Below the pieces are notes generated by a model. The model saw only the letters and a list, made by a program, of their open reading frames with translations, was not told where the DNA came from and made no database searches. From the NCBI GenBank assembly GCA_902796555.1, contig CADBPR010000014.1, positions 1 to 53,419 on the forward strand: a stretch of DNA of 53,419 nucleotides, in the 5' to 3' direction. The position numbers were made by a program, and so were the translations under genes. Shown here in pieces: positions 18,365 to 25,878 of this stretch (within the stretch, counting starts at the first letter, position 1; each line of letters begins with the position of its first letter). The DNA comes from an uncultured Bacteroidia bacterium. Lineage in GTDB: Bacteria; Bacteroidota; Bacteroidia; Bacteroidales; UBA932.

Positions 18365-18393
18365 GTCGTTTCAGAACAACAGCCTATTGATAC

Positions 18394-18423
18394 TCTCCGC
18401 AAAATTGTTTATTTTTGCGGAGA
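18394..18423 (+). promoter_or_regulatory. Palindrome overlapping the trxA promoter
   Basis: An 11-base perfect inverted repeat (TCTCCGCAAAA at 18394-18404, TTTTGCGGAGA at 18413-18423) encloses eight bases. Its centre and right arm contain the -7 box TATTTTTGC (18410-18418). A TTG at 18387-18389 lies 20 bases upstream of that box. The element could be an operator for trxA, a terminator for the efflux operon, or both. Confidence 0.6.
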
Positions 18424-18438
18424 TAAATTTAAAAATAT

Positions 18439-18750
18439 ATGGTACAGATAGCAACCAATACCAATTTTACCGATATCACCGCCGGCGACAAGCCGGTCCT
18501 CGTGGATTTCTGGGCCGTATGGTGCGGTCCCTGCCGGATGCTTTCTCCGACTGTGGATGAGATTGCGGAGGAACATCCTGAGTTCCAGGTTGTAAAATGC
18601 AACGTGGACGACTGCGACGACGTGGCTGCCCAGTTCGGCATCCGCAGCATTCCGACCCTGCTGTACATCAAGGACGGCGAGGTCAAGGACCGTACGGTCG
18701 GTGTCGTGTCCAAGGACGAAATCCTGCAGCGCCTGAACAACCTGATTTGA
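18439..18750 (+). CDS. trxA: Thioredoxin
   Basis: Cytoplasmic disulfide reductase of 103 aa, the standard size. The active site WCGPC occupies residues 28-32 (DFWAVWCGPCRML), and the cis-Pro loop is IRSIPTLLYIKDG. The Lys-rich and Gly residues near the end (GVVSKDEI) fit. It opens a long run of closely spaced plus-strand genes that reaches smpB; the next gene starts five bases after its stop. It has its own promoter inside a palindrome. Confidence 0.96.
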   Translation: MVQIATNTNFTDITAGDKPVLVDFWAVWCGPCRMLSPTVDEIAEEHPEFQVVKCNVDDCDDVAAQFGIRSIPTLLYIKDGEVKDRTVGVVSKDEILQRLNNLI

Positions 18751-18754
18751 CGCC

Positions 18755-19465
18755 ATGAAAAGAATCCTTACCGTAGCAGTCATTGCCGTCGCGGCGATGG
18801 TTGCCACTTTTGACGTATCCGCCCAGACCATCGGTTCCGCCCGCTTCGGCGTGTTCGGCGGATTCACCTCGGCCCGGACCCGGGACGCCGTGACGAACAT
18901 CCTGAATTACCAGGTCAACCGGATGCCCGAATACCACGCCGGCATTACGGGGCAGATACCCCTGGGAGCGGCCTTTTCCCTGCAGCCCAGCATTGCCTGG
19001 CATGTCAAGGGGTCCTCGCTGTCCGGCCTGACGGATCTGAACGGCGACCTGAATTACGAGGCGCTTACCTCCAAACTGGGATACCTGGAAGGCGGTCTTC
19101 AGCTGCAGGCCGGACTGGACCTGCTGGCTTTCCGCCCCTATGCTTTCGTCGAACCGTTCCTCGGTTACGCCCTTTCCGTGAACCAGCAGCTGTATACGAC
19201 CGACCCCAAGACGCCGGACCAGACGGTCTCGGCCTTCAATCAGTCCGGCCTGCGCCGCTTCGAGTGGGGCATGGGCGTGGGCTTCGGTGTGGAGGTCTGG
19301 CGGATGCAGCTGGCATTCAAGTGGTTCTGGAACTTTGGCCAGCTTTACGATGCCGCCAATACGGCGGATGCCGCCCCGTCCGTGGCCCAGGCCATCCGGG
19401 GCGTATACGAGAACGGCCGTAACTTCAACGGATTCGTCCTGTCGATAGGATTCTTTATTTTCTGA
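18755..19465 (+). CDS. Outer-membrane beta-barrel protein (porin-like)
   Basis: A 236-aa secreted protein with a signal peptide ending near residue 24 (DVSAQ-T). The mature chain alternates hydrophobic and polar residues with many Gly and aromatics, and ends ...GFVLSIGFFIF; a terminal Phe after alternating residues is the usual outer-membrane barrel insertion signal. Length suggests eight to ten strands, like small OmpX/OmpW-type or PorT-type proteins. It is sandwiched between trxA and a polyprenyl synthase gene, sharing one base with the latter. I do not recognise a specific function. Confidence 0.75.
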   Translation: MKRILTVAVIAVAAMVATFDVSAQTIGSARFGVFGGFTSARTRDAVTNILNYQVNRMPEYHAGITGQIPLGAAFSLQPSIAWHVKGSSLSGLTDLNGDLNYEALTSKLGYLEGGLQLQAGLDLLAFRPYAFVEPFLGYALSVNQQLYTTDPKTPDQTVSAFNQSGLRRFEWGMGVGFGVEVWRMQLAFKWFWNFGQLYDAANTADAAPSVAQAIRGVYENGRNFNGFVLSIGFFIF

Positions 19466-20445
19466 TGGAAGGCAATCAGATATGGGATTATATCGGCCCC
19501 GAACTGCAACAAGTCCGGGAGCTGGTGCGCGCGTCCCTTTCCAGTGATATCCGTCTGTTGAACCAGACCAATGACAACCTGCTTCAGCACAGCGGGAAAA
19601 TGGTCCGTCCGGTGCTGGCCCTGCTGGTGGCAAAAGCCTGTTCGCAGGGCATCGTCACGCCGGATACCCTCCTGTTCGCCTGCGCAGCGGAACTGATGCA
19701 CAACGCCACCCTGCTGCATGATGACGTGGCCGACAACAGTCCGGTGCGGCGCGGCCAGCCTACCGTCATGAGCATTCTGGGCGGCCGGGCATCCGTCCTG
19801 CTGGGAGATTTCTGGCTGGTGAAGGCCGTCGAACGCATCCTGCAGGCCCGCAACAATGCGGAGGCCGCCGTCCGTATCTTCGCCGCCACCTTGTCCGACC
19901 TGGCGGAAGGCGAGATGCTGCAGCTCCAGAAGGCGGAGACCCTCGACGCGACGGAAAACGACTATTACAGAATTATTTACAATAAAACAGCGTCGTTGTT
20001 CGAGGCGGCCGCCGCCACGGCGGCCATGTCCGTAGGGGCCTCTACCGCTTACCGCAAGGCTGTCAAGACTTATGCGGTCCAGCTGGGAACGGCCTTCCAG
20101 ATTCGGGACGACATCCTGGATGTCACCGGCGGTGCCGCCCTTGGGAAACCGACGGGACAGGACCTCCTGGAGCGCAAAATGACGCTGCCCTTGCTGGGAG
20201 CCCTGGCCAACTGCCCCGCCCGCTCGGCCGAAATCCGGGAACTGCTCCGGGAGATACCGGACCGCCCGACCAACCGTGAAGCTATCCTGGGCTTTATCCG
20301 GGAGCATGACGGTCTGGTCTATGCGGAACGCAAGCTGGAAGGGTACAGGGACATGGCGGTGTTCGCCCTGCGCGAGCTGCCGGAAGGTCCGGCCCGCGAA
20401 GCCCTGGCCGCCCTGGCTGACTTTATCGTAAAACGCGAAAAATGA
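19465..20445 (+). CDS. Polyprenyl diphosphate synthase (octaprenyl type)
   Basis: Long-chain trans-prenyl transferase of 326 aa that builds the quinone side chain from farnesyl diphosphate and IPP. The first Asp-rich motif is LLHDDVADNSPVRRG, the second FQIRDDILD, and GKMVRPVLALL is the typical early segment. It is similar to IspB/HepT; chain length cannot be read from sequence alone, although Bacteroidota menaquinones are long. Its ATG shares the last base of the preceding stop, and its own end overlaps holB by four bases. ispH, which makes its substrates, is at 32807. Confidence 0.9.
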   Translation: MEGNQIWDYIGPELQQVRELVRASLSSDIRLLNQTNDNLLQHSGKMVRPVLALLVAKACSQGIVTPDTLLFACAAELMHNATLLHDDVADNSPVRRGQPTVMSILGGRASVLLGDFWLVKAVERILQARNNAEAAVRIFAATLSDLAEGEMLQLQKAETLDATENDYYRIIYNKTASLFEAAAATAAMSVGASTAYRKAVKTYAVQLGTAFQIRDDILDVTGGAALGKPTGQDLLERKMTLPLLGALANCPARSAEIRELLREIPDRPTNREAILGFIREHDGLVYAERKLEGYRDMAVFALRELPEGPAREALAALADFIVKREK

Positions 20446-21575
20446 GATTTTCCGAGCTCATCGGCCATGCCGACACCATCCGGGCCCTGACCGCCATGGC
20501 GGACAGCGGCCGTGTCCCGCATGCCATGATGCTCTATGAAAATGACGGTTGCGGCGCTTTGGCTCTGGCCCTGGCTTTCCTGCAGTACCTGTCCTGTGCG
20601 GACCGGCAGGAAGGTGATGCCTGCGGCCGCTGCGTCCCCTGCAACCAAATCGCCAAACTGATTTATCCCGGCATCCGTTTTACCTTCCCCGTCACATCGG
20701 GCACCAAGGTGAGCGGAGCCGTGAAAGACCTGACCTGCGACCCCTTCGCGCCCTATTGGCGGGAACTGGTGCTGGAGAATCCCTATTTTCTGGAATCGGA
20801 ACTGTCCGCTGCCCTGGGCTTTGAGAAAAAATCCGGCATCATTGCCGTCGCCGAGGGCAAGGCCATCCTGCAGAAACTGTCCCTGGCATCCGTGACCGGC
20901 GGCTATCGGGCCATCGTCATGTACCTGCCTGAGAAGATGAACCGGCAGACAGCCAATATGCTGCTGAAAGCCATCGAAGAACCATCCGAAGGCACCTTGT
21001 TCATCCTGATTACCCATGCCCCGGAGAGCGTGCTGCAGACCATTTCATCGCGCTGCCAGGCCATCCGGGTGCTGCCTTTGAGCCGGGAAGAAGTCGCCCG
21101 GGCGCTGGTGGAACGTTTCGGCAAAGACCCGTCCGACGCTGCGGCCGCCGCGGCCCTTGCCGGCGGGAGTATCGGTGCCGCCCTGCACCTGCTTTCCGAA
21201 AAAGAAGAAACGACGGCCATCCGGGAGCTGTTCCAGCAGCTCATCCGGAACCTGATTGCCCGGGATTTCAAAGCGTCGCTGGAATCGGGAGAGGCCATTG
21301 CCGCCCTGGATTCCCGCGAAAAGCAGAAGAGTTTCTGTGCCTATGCCGGGACGTCCCTGCGCCAGATTTTCCTGGTGCAGCAGGGGATGGAAGCCGTGGC
21401 AGGCATTCCGCCGTCCGACGAGGCCTTTGTGCGGGAGGCTGCGGCCCGACTGGGCAAGTCCTTCTGCCGCAAAGCCATGGACGTGCTCAGCAAAGCCGGG
21501 CTGCTGATTGACCGTAACGTGGCCCAGAAAATCGTGTTTACCAATATGGTAGACCGGTTATTTATCAGTATTTAG
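20442..21575 (+). CDS. holB: DNA polymerase III delta' subunit
   Basis: Clamp-loader subunit of 377 aa. The N-terminal AAA+ domain begins FSELIGHADTIRALTAM and HAMMLYENDGCGALALALAFL, where the P-loop is degenerate as in other delta' proteins. A zinc-binding Cys cluster (CADRQEGDACGRCVPC) follows, then the characteristic MNRQTANMLLKAIEEPSEGTLFILIT and the SRCQAIRVLPL sensor/box segments. ATGA overlap with the prenyl synthase gene and four bases to ricT place it in the same operon. holB next to a PSP1-domain gene is a common Bacteroidota arrangement. Confidence 0.9.
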   Translation: MRFSELIGHADTIRALTAMADSGRVPHAMMLYENDGCGALALALAFLQYLSCADRQEGDACGRCVPCNQIAKLIYPGIRFTFPVTSGTKVSGAVKDLTCDPFAPYWRELVLENPYFLESELSAALGFEKKSGIIAVAEGKAILQKLSLASVTGGYRAIVMYLPEKMNRQTANMLLKAIEEPSEGTLFILITHAPESVLQTISSRCQAIRVLPLSREEVARALVERFGKDPSDAAAAAALAGGSIGAALHLLSEKEETTAIRELFQQLIRNLIARDFKASLESGEAIAALDSREKQKSFCAYAGTSLRQIFLVQQGMEAVAGIPPSDEAFVREAAARLGKSFCRKAMDVLSKAGLLIDRNVAQKIVFTNMVDRLFISI

Positions 21576-21578
21576 CTT

Positions 21579-22751
21579 ATGAACGAGAACGAAAATATCC
21601 GTTATGACTGCAGCAGAGGCTGTACGGTGACCCGTTCCCAGGAAGGGGGACTCACCTGTACGTACCGTCGCGGCTGCAGCAAACTGGCGGATTACGACTG
21701 GCTGGGCGGTGTGACCCAGGAACAATACTCCGATATTTTCGAGGTGCGCTTCAAGAACACCCGGAAAGGTTTCTACCGGAACGACTCCGGCCAGAGCGTC
21801 AAGATGGGCGACCTGGTCATCGTGGAGGCCCAGACCGGTCATGACCTGGGTATCGTGACCCTGGACGGCGCCATCGTGGGCCGTCAGCTCAAGTGCAAGG
21901 GTGTCGACCCGGCGACGGCGGAATTCAAACGCATCTACCGCAAGGCGCGCCCCTTCGATATCGAAAAATGGCAGGACGCCATCGCCCGGGAGCAGGACAC
22001 CATGATTCGCGCCCGCCAGATTGCGGCCGAACTGGGACTGGAAATGAAAATCGGGGACGTGGAGTTCCAGGGAGACGGCACGAAGGCCATCTTCTATTAC
22101 ATCGCCGACGGGCGTGTGGACTTCCGCCAGCTGATCAAGGTCTTCGCCGAGGAATTCCGGATTCGCATTGAAATGAAGCAGATTGGTGCCCGCCAGGAGG
22201 CCGGCCTGATCGGCGGTCTGGGCGTCTGCGGACGCGAACTGTGCTGCGCCAACTATATCACGAATTTCAAGTCGATATCCACCTCAGCTGCCCGTACCCA
22301 GGACCTGTCGCTCAATCCCCAGAAACTGGCCGGACAGTGCGGCAAACTCAAATGCTGCCTGAACTATGAAGTCGCCACCTACCTGGATGCCCATTCCCGG
22401 ATTCCGCGGGTCTCCGAACCGCTGGAATTTGAAGATGGCCAGGCGTATCTGGTGAAAACGGATATTCTGCGGGAAATCCTGTATTTCTCGTATGAGAAGA
22501 ATTCCCTGGTGAATATCTACCCGTTGGAGGCTTCCGAGGTGCGCGAAATCATCAAGATGAACCGCAACGGCATCAAACCGGAATCGCTCCGGCTGGAACC
22601 CGAGCCGCAGCTGCCCGAATTCGTCAGCGCGGTAGGGGACGACAGCATCAGCCGTTTCGACAGCCAGCTGCGCAGCAAGAAACGCAAGAAGAACAATAAG
22701 AACCGCAGCAAGAAACAGGGCAAGAAAGCGCCGCAGGAGAACAAGGCATAA
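21579..22751 (+). CDS. ricT: PSP1-domain regulator, RicT/YaaT-like
   Basis: A 390-aa protein with the PSP1 C-terminal domain in its middle. ARQEAGLIGGLGVCGRELCC and AGQCGKLKCCLNYE carry the conserved cysteines that in B. subtilis RicT (YaaT) help hold Fe-S clusters in a complex governing RNA processing. FKNTRKGFYRN and GDLVIVEAQTGHDLG precede it. Cys residues near the N-terminus (DCSRGCTV, CTYRRGCSKL) are additional. The last 30 residues are extremely Lys/Asn-rich and probably disordered, perhaps binding nucleic acid. Its stop overlaps the trmB start by one base. Confidence 0.85.
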   Translation: MNENENIRYDCSRGCTVTRSQEGGLTCTYRRGCSKLADYDWLGGVTQEQYSDIFEVRFKNTRKGFYRNDSGQSVKMGDLVIVEAQTGHDLGIVTLDGAIVGRQLKCKGVDPATAEFKRIYRKARPFDIEKWQDAIAREQDTMIRARQIAAELGLEMKIGDVEFQGDGTKAIFYYIADGRVDFRQLIKVFAEEFRIRIEMKQIGARQEAGLIGGLGVCGRELCCANYITNFKSISTSAARTQDLSLNPQKLAGQCGKLKCCLNYEVATYLDAHSRIPRVSEPLEFEDGQAYLVKTDILREILYFSYEKNSLVNIYPLEASEVREIIKMNRNGIKPESLRLEPEPQLPEFVSAVGDDSISRFDSQLRSKKRKKNNKNRSKKQGKKAPQENKA

Positions 22752-23548
22752 TGGGACACGGCAAACTCAGAAAATTCGCGGAGAATGAGACCTTCCGCTG
22801 CCTGGTGCAACCTGCCACCGAGGAGGTTGTGGCCGGCAAAGAAGGCGGCCTGCTGCTCAAGGACCATCCGTTGAAAGGTCACTGGAACGAGCAGGTTTTC
22901 GATGCGCCGCGCCCGATTGTGCTCGAACTGGGCTGCGGCCGCGGGGAATATACGATTGACCTGTCCCGCCGCCGTCCCGACTGCAATTATATCGGGGTGG
23001 ACATCAAGGGCGCCCGTTTGTGGAAAGGGGCGAAATATGCCACGGAGCAGGGCCTGGGCAATGTGGCCTTCCTGCGTACCCGCATCGAGTTTATCGCTTC
23101 ATTTTTCGCACCCGGCGAGGTGTCTGAAATCTGGCTGACCTTCTCGGACCCCCAGCTCAAAAGCGAAAACAACCGGCTGACCTGCCCGCGTTTTCTGGAG
23201 CGCTACCGCCGCTTCCTGGCTCCGGGCGGAACGGTTCATCTGAAAACGGACAGCCGTTTCCTGCATGAATACACCAAGGCGGTCTGTGCGGCCAACAATC
23301 TGCACATCCTGCGCTGCAGTGAGGACCTTTACGGGACGCCCCGCAGCGGCGACCCGGCCTTGTATGAGGTACAGACCTATTACGAGAAAATGTTCCTGCA
23401 GATGGGTTTGAAAATCACCTATCTCAGTTTTACCCTGGATCATGAAGGCCCTTATGCCGCCCCGGATTTCGACGCCGCCTATTGGCGTGCTCTCGAAGGG
23501 CCTCGGCGGACCTTCGACCACCAACCCGCCCGCAACAAAGTCCAATGA
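22751..23548 (+). CDS. trmB: tRNA (guanine-N7-)-methyltransferase
   Basis: Makes m7G46 in tRNA using SAM. The 265-aa protein shows the TrmB pattern: VLELGCGRGEYTIDLS for SAM binding, YIGVDIKGARLWKGAK, then RTRIEFIASFF, ISEIWLTFSDPQ-type (EIWLTFSDPQLK) and LKTDSRFLHEYT. The C-terminus is a little longer than usual, ending RRTFDHQPARNK. It starts on the last base of the ricT stop and overlaps miaA by four bases (ATGA), keeping three RNA-modification or RNA-related genes in line. Confidence 0.93.
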   Translation: MGHGKLRKFAENETFRCLVQPATEEVVAGKEGGLLLKDHPLKGHWNEQVFDAPRPIVLELGCGRGEYTIDLSRRRPDCNYIGVDIKGARLWKGAKYATEQGLGNVAFLRTRIEFIASFFAPGEVSEIWLTFSDPQLKSENNRLTCPRFLERYRRFLAPGGTVHLKTDSRFLHEYTKAVCAANNLHILRCSEDLYGTPRSGDPALYEVQTYYEKMFLQMGLKITYLSFTLDHEGPYAAPDFDAAYWRALEGPRRTFDHQPARNKVQ

Positions 23549-24513
23549 CAGCACCCTTTGAGACCGGTGTGCCGCAGCCCGCGGAGCTGCCCCAGCCGGA
23601 AGAAATATCCGTACCGGACATCCTGGCTTCCTTCGACGGGGGCGAGACGGACCTGGTGTGCGTGCTGGGCCCCACCGCTTCGGGCAAGACGCGTTATGCG
23701 GTACAGTTGTGCCGTGCCATCAATGCCCTCAAAGGCCGTCCCTGTGCGGAAATCCTGTCGGCGGATTCCCGGCAGGTCTACCGGGGAATGGATATCGGTA
23801 CGGGGAAGGATTTGTCTGAATATCAGGAAATTCCGTATCATCTGATTGATATCGCTCCGGCCGGTTCCCGCTACAATATCTACCAGTACCAGCGTGATTT
23901 CGAACAGGCCTACCGGGCTGTTCGTCAGCGTGGCGGCGTGCCCGTGCTCTGCGGTGGGTCCGGCCTCTATATCGAAGCGGCCACCTGCGGTTATGTGCTG
24001 CCGGAAATCCCGCCGGATCCGGTTCTCCGGGCCGAATTGGAGCAGGAAGACATCGAAGAGCTGCGCGAAAAGCTCGCAGAGCTCCGCCCTTTGACCGACC
24101 CGTCCGTGATGGAGTCCAAACGGCGGATTATCCGGGCATTGGAAGTGGCTTTTTACGAGCAGGAACACCCGGTCCAGCGGAGTGCTTCGCTCCCGAAGAA
24201 TGTGTATTTCATCGGTACCCTCGTCTCCCGCGAAGAGCGGGTAGCCCGCATTGACCGCCGGCTGGACGAACGGTTGTCCGAAGGGATGGTGGATGAGGTG
24301 AAACGACTGATAGACAGCGGAATAGACCCGAAGGACCTGGTATATTACGGTTTGGAATACAAATTTGTGACACAATATGTGCTGGGTATCCTGTCCTATG
24401 ACGAGATGCGTACCCTGCTGGCCCATGCCATCCACCAGTTTGCCAAACGTCAGATGACCTGGTTCCGCGGGATGGAAAAGGACGGGCATCGCATCCATTG
24501 GGTGCTGCCATAG
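23545..24513 (+). CDS. miaA: tRNA dimethylallyltransferase
   Basis: Adds the dimethylallyl group to A37 of tRNAs reading UNN codons. The P-loop GPTASGKT lies at about residue 42, [19 protein letters not shown] follows, and [13 protein letters not shown] is the substrate-channel segment; the length of 322 aa is normal. The ATG at 23545 overlaps the trmB stop, giving an acidic, Pro-rich leader of some 40 residues before the P-loop that most MiaA proteins lack. A longer in-frame start at 23482 would lie inside trmB and is unlikely. smpB follows 19 bases on. Confidence 0.93.
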   Translation: MTAPFETGVPQPAELPQPEEISVPDILASFDGGETDLVCVLGPTASGKTRYAVQLCRAINALKGRPCAEILSADSRQVYRGMDIGTGKDLSEYQEIPYHLIDIAPAGSRYNIYQYQRDFEQAYRAVRQRGGVPVLCGGSGLYIEAATCGYVLPEIPPDPVLRAELEQEDIEELREKLAELRPLTDPSVMESKRRIIRALEVAFYEQEHPVQRSASLPKNVYFIGTLVSREERVARIDRRLDERLSEGMVDEVKRLIDSGIDPKDLVYYGLEYKFVTQYVLGILSYDEMRTLLAHAIHQFAKRQMTWFRGMEKDGHRIHWVLP

Positions 24514-24532
24514 GAATCATCAGAAGAGAAAT

Positions 24533-24991
24533 ATGCCGAAGGCAAAGAGTAAAATACAAATCAGCAACCGCAGGGCATCGTTCGACTACGAGTTCCTGGA
24601 GACGTATACGGCGGGCATTGTGCTGAGCGGAACCGAAATCAAGTCCATCCGGGCGGGAAAGGCTTCGCTGGTGGATGCCTATTGTTATTTCGACCTGCAG
24701 GGCCAGTTGTATGTCAAGGGCATGAATGTGGCCCAGTATTTCTGGGGTTCCTGGGGCCAGCATGAACCGGTTCGGGACCGCAAGCTGCTGTTGACCAAGC
24801 GAGAACTGCGTCACCTGCGCCAGCAAATCAAGCTCAAGGGGCTGACCATCGTGGCGGTGAAACTCTATATCGCCGAGAACGGCTACGCCAAGCTGCTGAT
24901 TGCCCTGGCCAAGGGTAAGAAAGAGTACGATAAACGCCAGACCATCAAGGAAAAAGATATCAGCCGGGAGATGGACCGCGGCGGATATTAA
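24533..24991 (+). CDS. smpB: SsrA-binding protein SmpB
   Basis: Binds tmRNA and brings it to stalled ribosomes for trans-translation. The 152-aa protein has the full family pattern: [29 protein letters not shown], the AYCYF segment, RDRKLLL and the C-terminal tail [16 protein letters not shown], which enters the mRNA channel during rescue. It closes the trxA-to-smpB operon. Its last 73 coding bases and 6 bases beyond the stop recur almost exactly at 25783-25861, and a 16-base inverted copy of its terminus lies at 28495-28510. The coding frame itself is intact. The tmRNA gene (ssrA) is not in the window. Confidence 0.97.
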   Translation: MPKAKSKIQISNRRASFDYEFLETYTAGIVLSGTEIKSIRAGKASLVDAYCYFDLQGQLYVKGMNVAQYFWGSWGQHEPVRDRKLLLTKRELRHLRQQIKLKGLTIVAVKLYIAENGYAKLLIALAKGKKEYDKRQTIKEKDISREMDRGGY

Positions 24992-24997
24992 GCGTTT
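24919..24997 (+). repeat. Direct repeat copy 1: 3' end of smpB
   Basis: These 79 bases, from the Lys-Lys-Glu codons of the SmpB tail through the stop at 24989-24991 and six bases beyond, recur at 25783-25861 with three mismatches. This is the copy that completes the intact smpB gene. The core CCGCGGCGGATATTAA at 24976-24991 appears inverted at 28495-28510. Confidence 0.9.
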
Positions 24998-25676
24998 ATT
25001 CTGCGGTATGCCCTTCAATGACCTTCCCGCTTTCTAACGTGATTCGTACAGTGAAAACGGTTTTCATGGGTATTTGTTCAGCGGCGGGCGTGTTCCAATA
25101 AAAACGAAATCCTTCTGTCCATCCTGCCTGAATGTAGGGATGCAATGCGGTGTATTCCTTTATGGATGTTTCTTTTTGAACATGGACGACCTTGTAATCA
25201 GCCGTAACGACCGTCTGTGTTTCTGCCAGAACAAATGAATCAGAGAGGGATTGACCTGCAGGTATGCCGGTTATGTCACAGGAAGCATAGATGTCAATCG
25301 CATGAATGGTTTCTGTGGAATATGTGATATTGAGGGGTATGGAGCCATTGGAATTGCCATAGGTCAAGATATCTGTCCAGAGGACTTCAAGTTGGGGGTC
25401 GCGTTCAGGAGCCGGCGAATTTTCATTTGCACCGATGTAGAAGAGGTCCAATACGAGATGGCTTGTATTGACGGATTCCTGCTCAGGAACAAAGAAATCA
25501 CCCTTATCATCCGCTACCAATATTGCTGCTTTTATCCAGTCGACCGCCTGTGGCGAGAGGGATTTAACAAAATAACCGTTATCCCCGGGAACCTTATCGT
25601 CTGCAGCGGGCCTGTTGCATGACGCTGAAAATGCGATACATGCAGCGATAATAACAATATACCGGATTGCTTTCAT
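24996..25676 (-). CDS. Lipoprotein of unknown function
   Basis: A 226-aa predicted lipoprotein; the lipobox FSASC puts the acylated Cys at about residue 20. The mature part is acidic at first, then rich in beta-prone stretches (LEVLWTDILTYGNSNGSIPLNITY, HAIDIYASCDITGIPAGQSLSDSF, VFTVRITLESGKVIEGH). I do not recognise a family. It is convergent with smpB and its stop codon starts within the last bases of the first smpB-end repeat. Base composition is clearly lower in GC than the flanking operons, with AT-rich codons. It lies wholly between the two smpB-end repeats, so it looks like cargo of an inserted segment. Confidence 0.75.
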   Translation of the reverse strand: MKAIRYIVIIAACIAFSASCNRPAADDKVPGDNGYFVKSLSPQAVDWIKAAILVADDKGDFFVPEQESVNTSHLVLDLFYIGANENSPAPERDPQLEVLWTDILTYGNSNGSIPLNITYSTETIHAIDIYASCDITGIPAGQSLSDSFVLAETQTVVTADYKVVHVQKETSIKEYTALHPYIQAGWTEGFRFYWNTPAAEQIPMKTVFTVRITLESGKVIEGHTAE

Positions 25677-25750
25677 GTTTATCTACTCCACCATGTTCAG
25701 GTGCTGGCTGCATAAATAGCAACTGCTATGCGAGATACATAGGAATTATC

Positions 25751-25758
25751 GGGGGGGG
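25751..25758. repeat. Run of eight G
   Basis: A homopolymer of eight G lies 74 bases before the lipoprotein start (read as C8 on its strand). Its distance from the gene would allow it to alter promoter spacing through slipped-strand changes, but no promoter can be placed with confidence here. Confidence 0.4.
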
Positions 25759-25782
25759 TGGCAATTATTAAACAGTTTTTAC

Positions 25783-25861
25783 GAAAGAGTACGATAAACG
25801 CCAGACCATCAAGGAAAAAGATATTCGCCGGGAGATGGACCGCGGTGGATATTAAGCGTTT
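25783..25861 (+). pseudogene. Direct repeat copy 2: detached 3' end of smpB
   Basis: 79 bases matching the end of smpB at 24919-24997 with three mismatches; in frame it would encode [23 protein letters not shown] and the stop at 25853-25855, with Ser changed to Arg and two other codons nearly or fully synonymous. It has no start codon or upstream SmpB sequence, so it cannot make a protein. Either it is the displaced chromosomal end of smpB after an integration, or the attachment half of an incoming element. A serpin gene ends 17 bases to its right. Confidence 0.88.
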
Positions 25862-25878
25862 TTTATACGATGCGAGGT

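Noticed and set aside
24992..25782. tmRNA (ssrA) gene beside smpB
   Set aside because: No tRNA-Ala-like acceptor ends or tag-peptide frame seen; the space is filled by the lipoprotein gene.
25783..25861. Second functional smpB
   Set aside because: Only the last 24 codons are present; no start or core domain.
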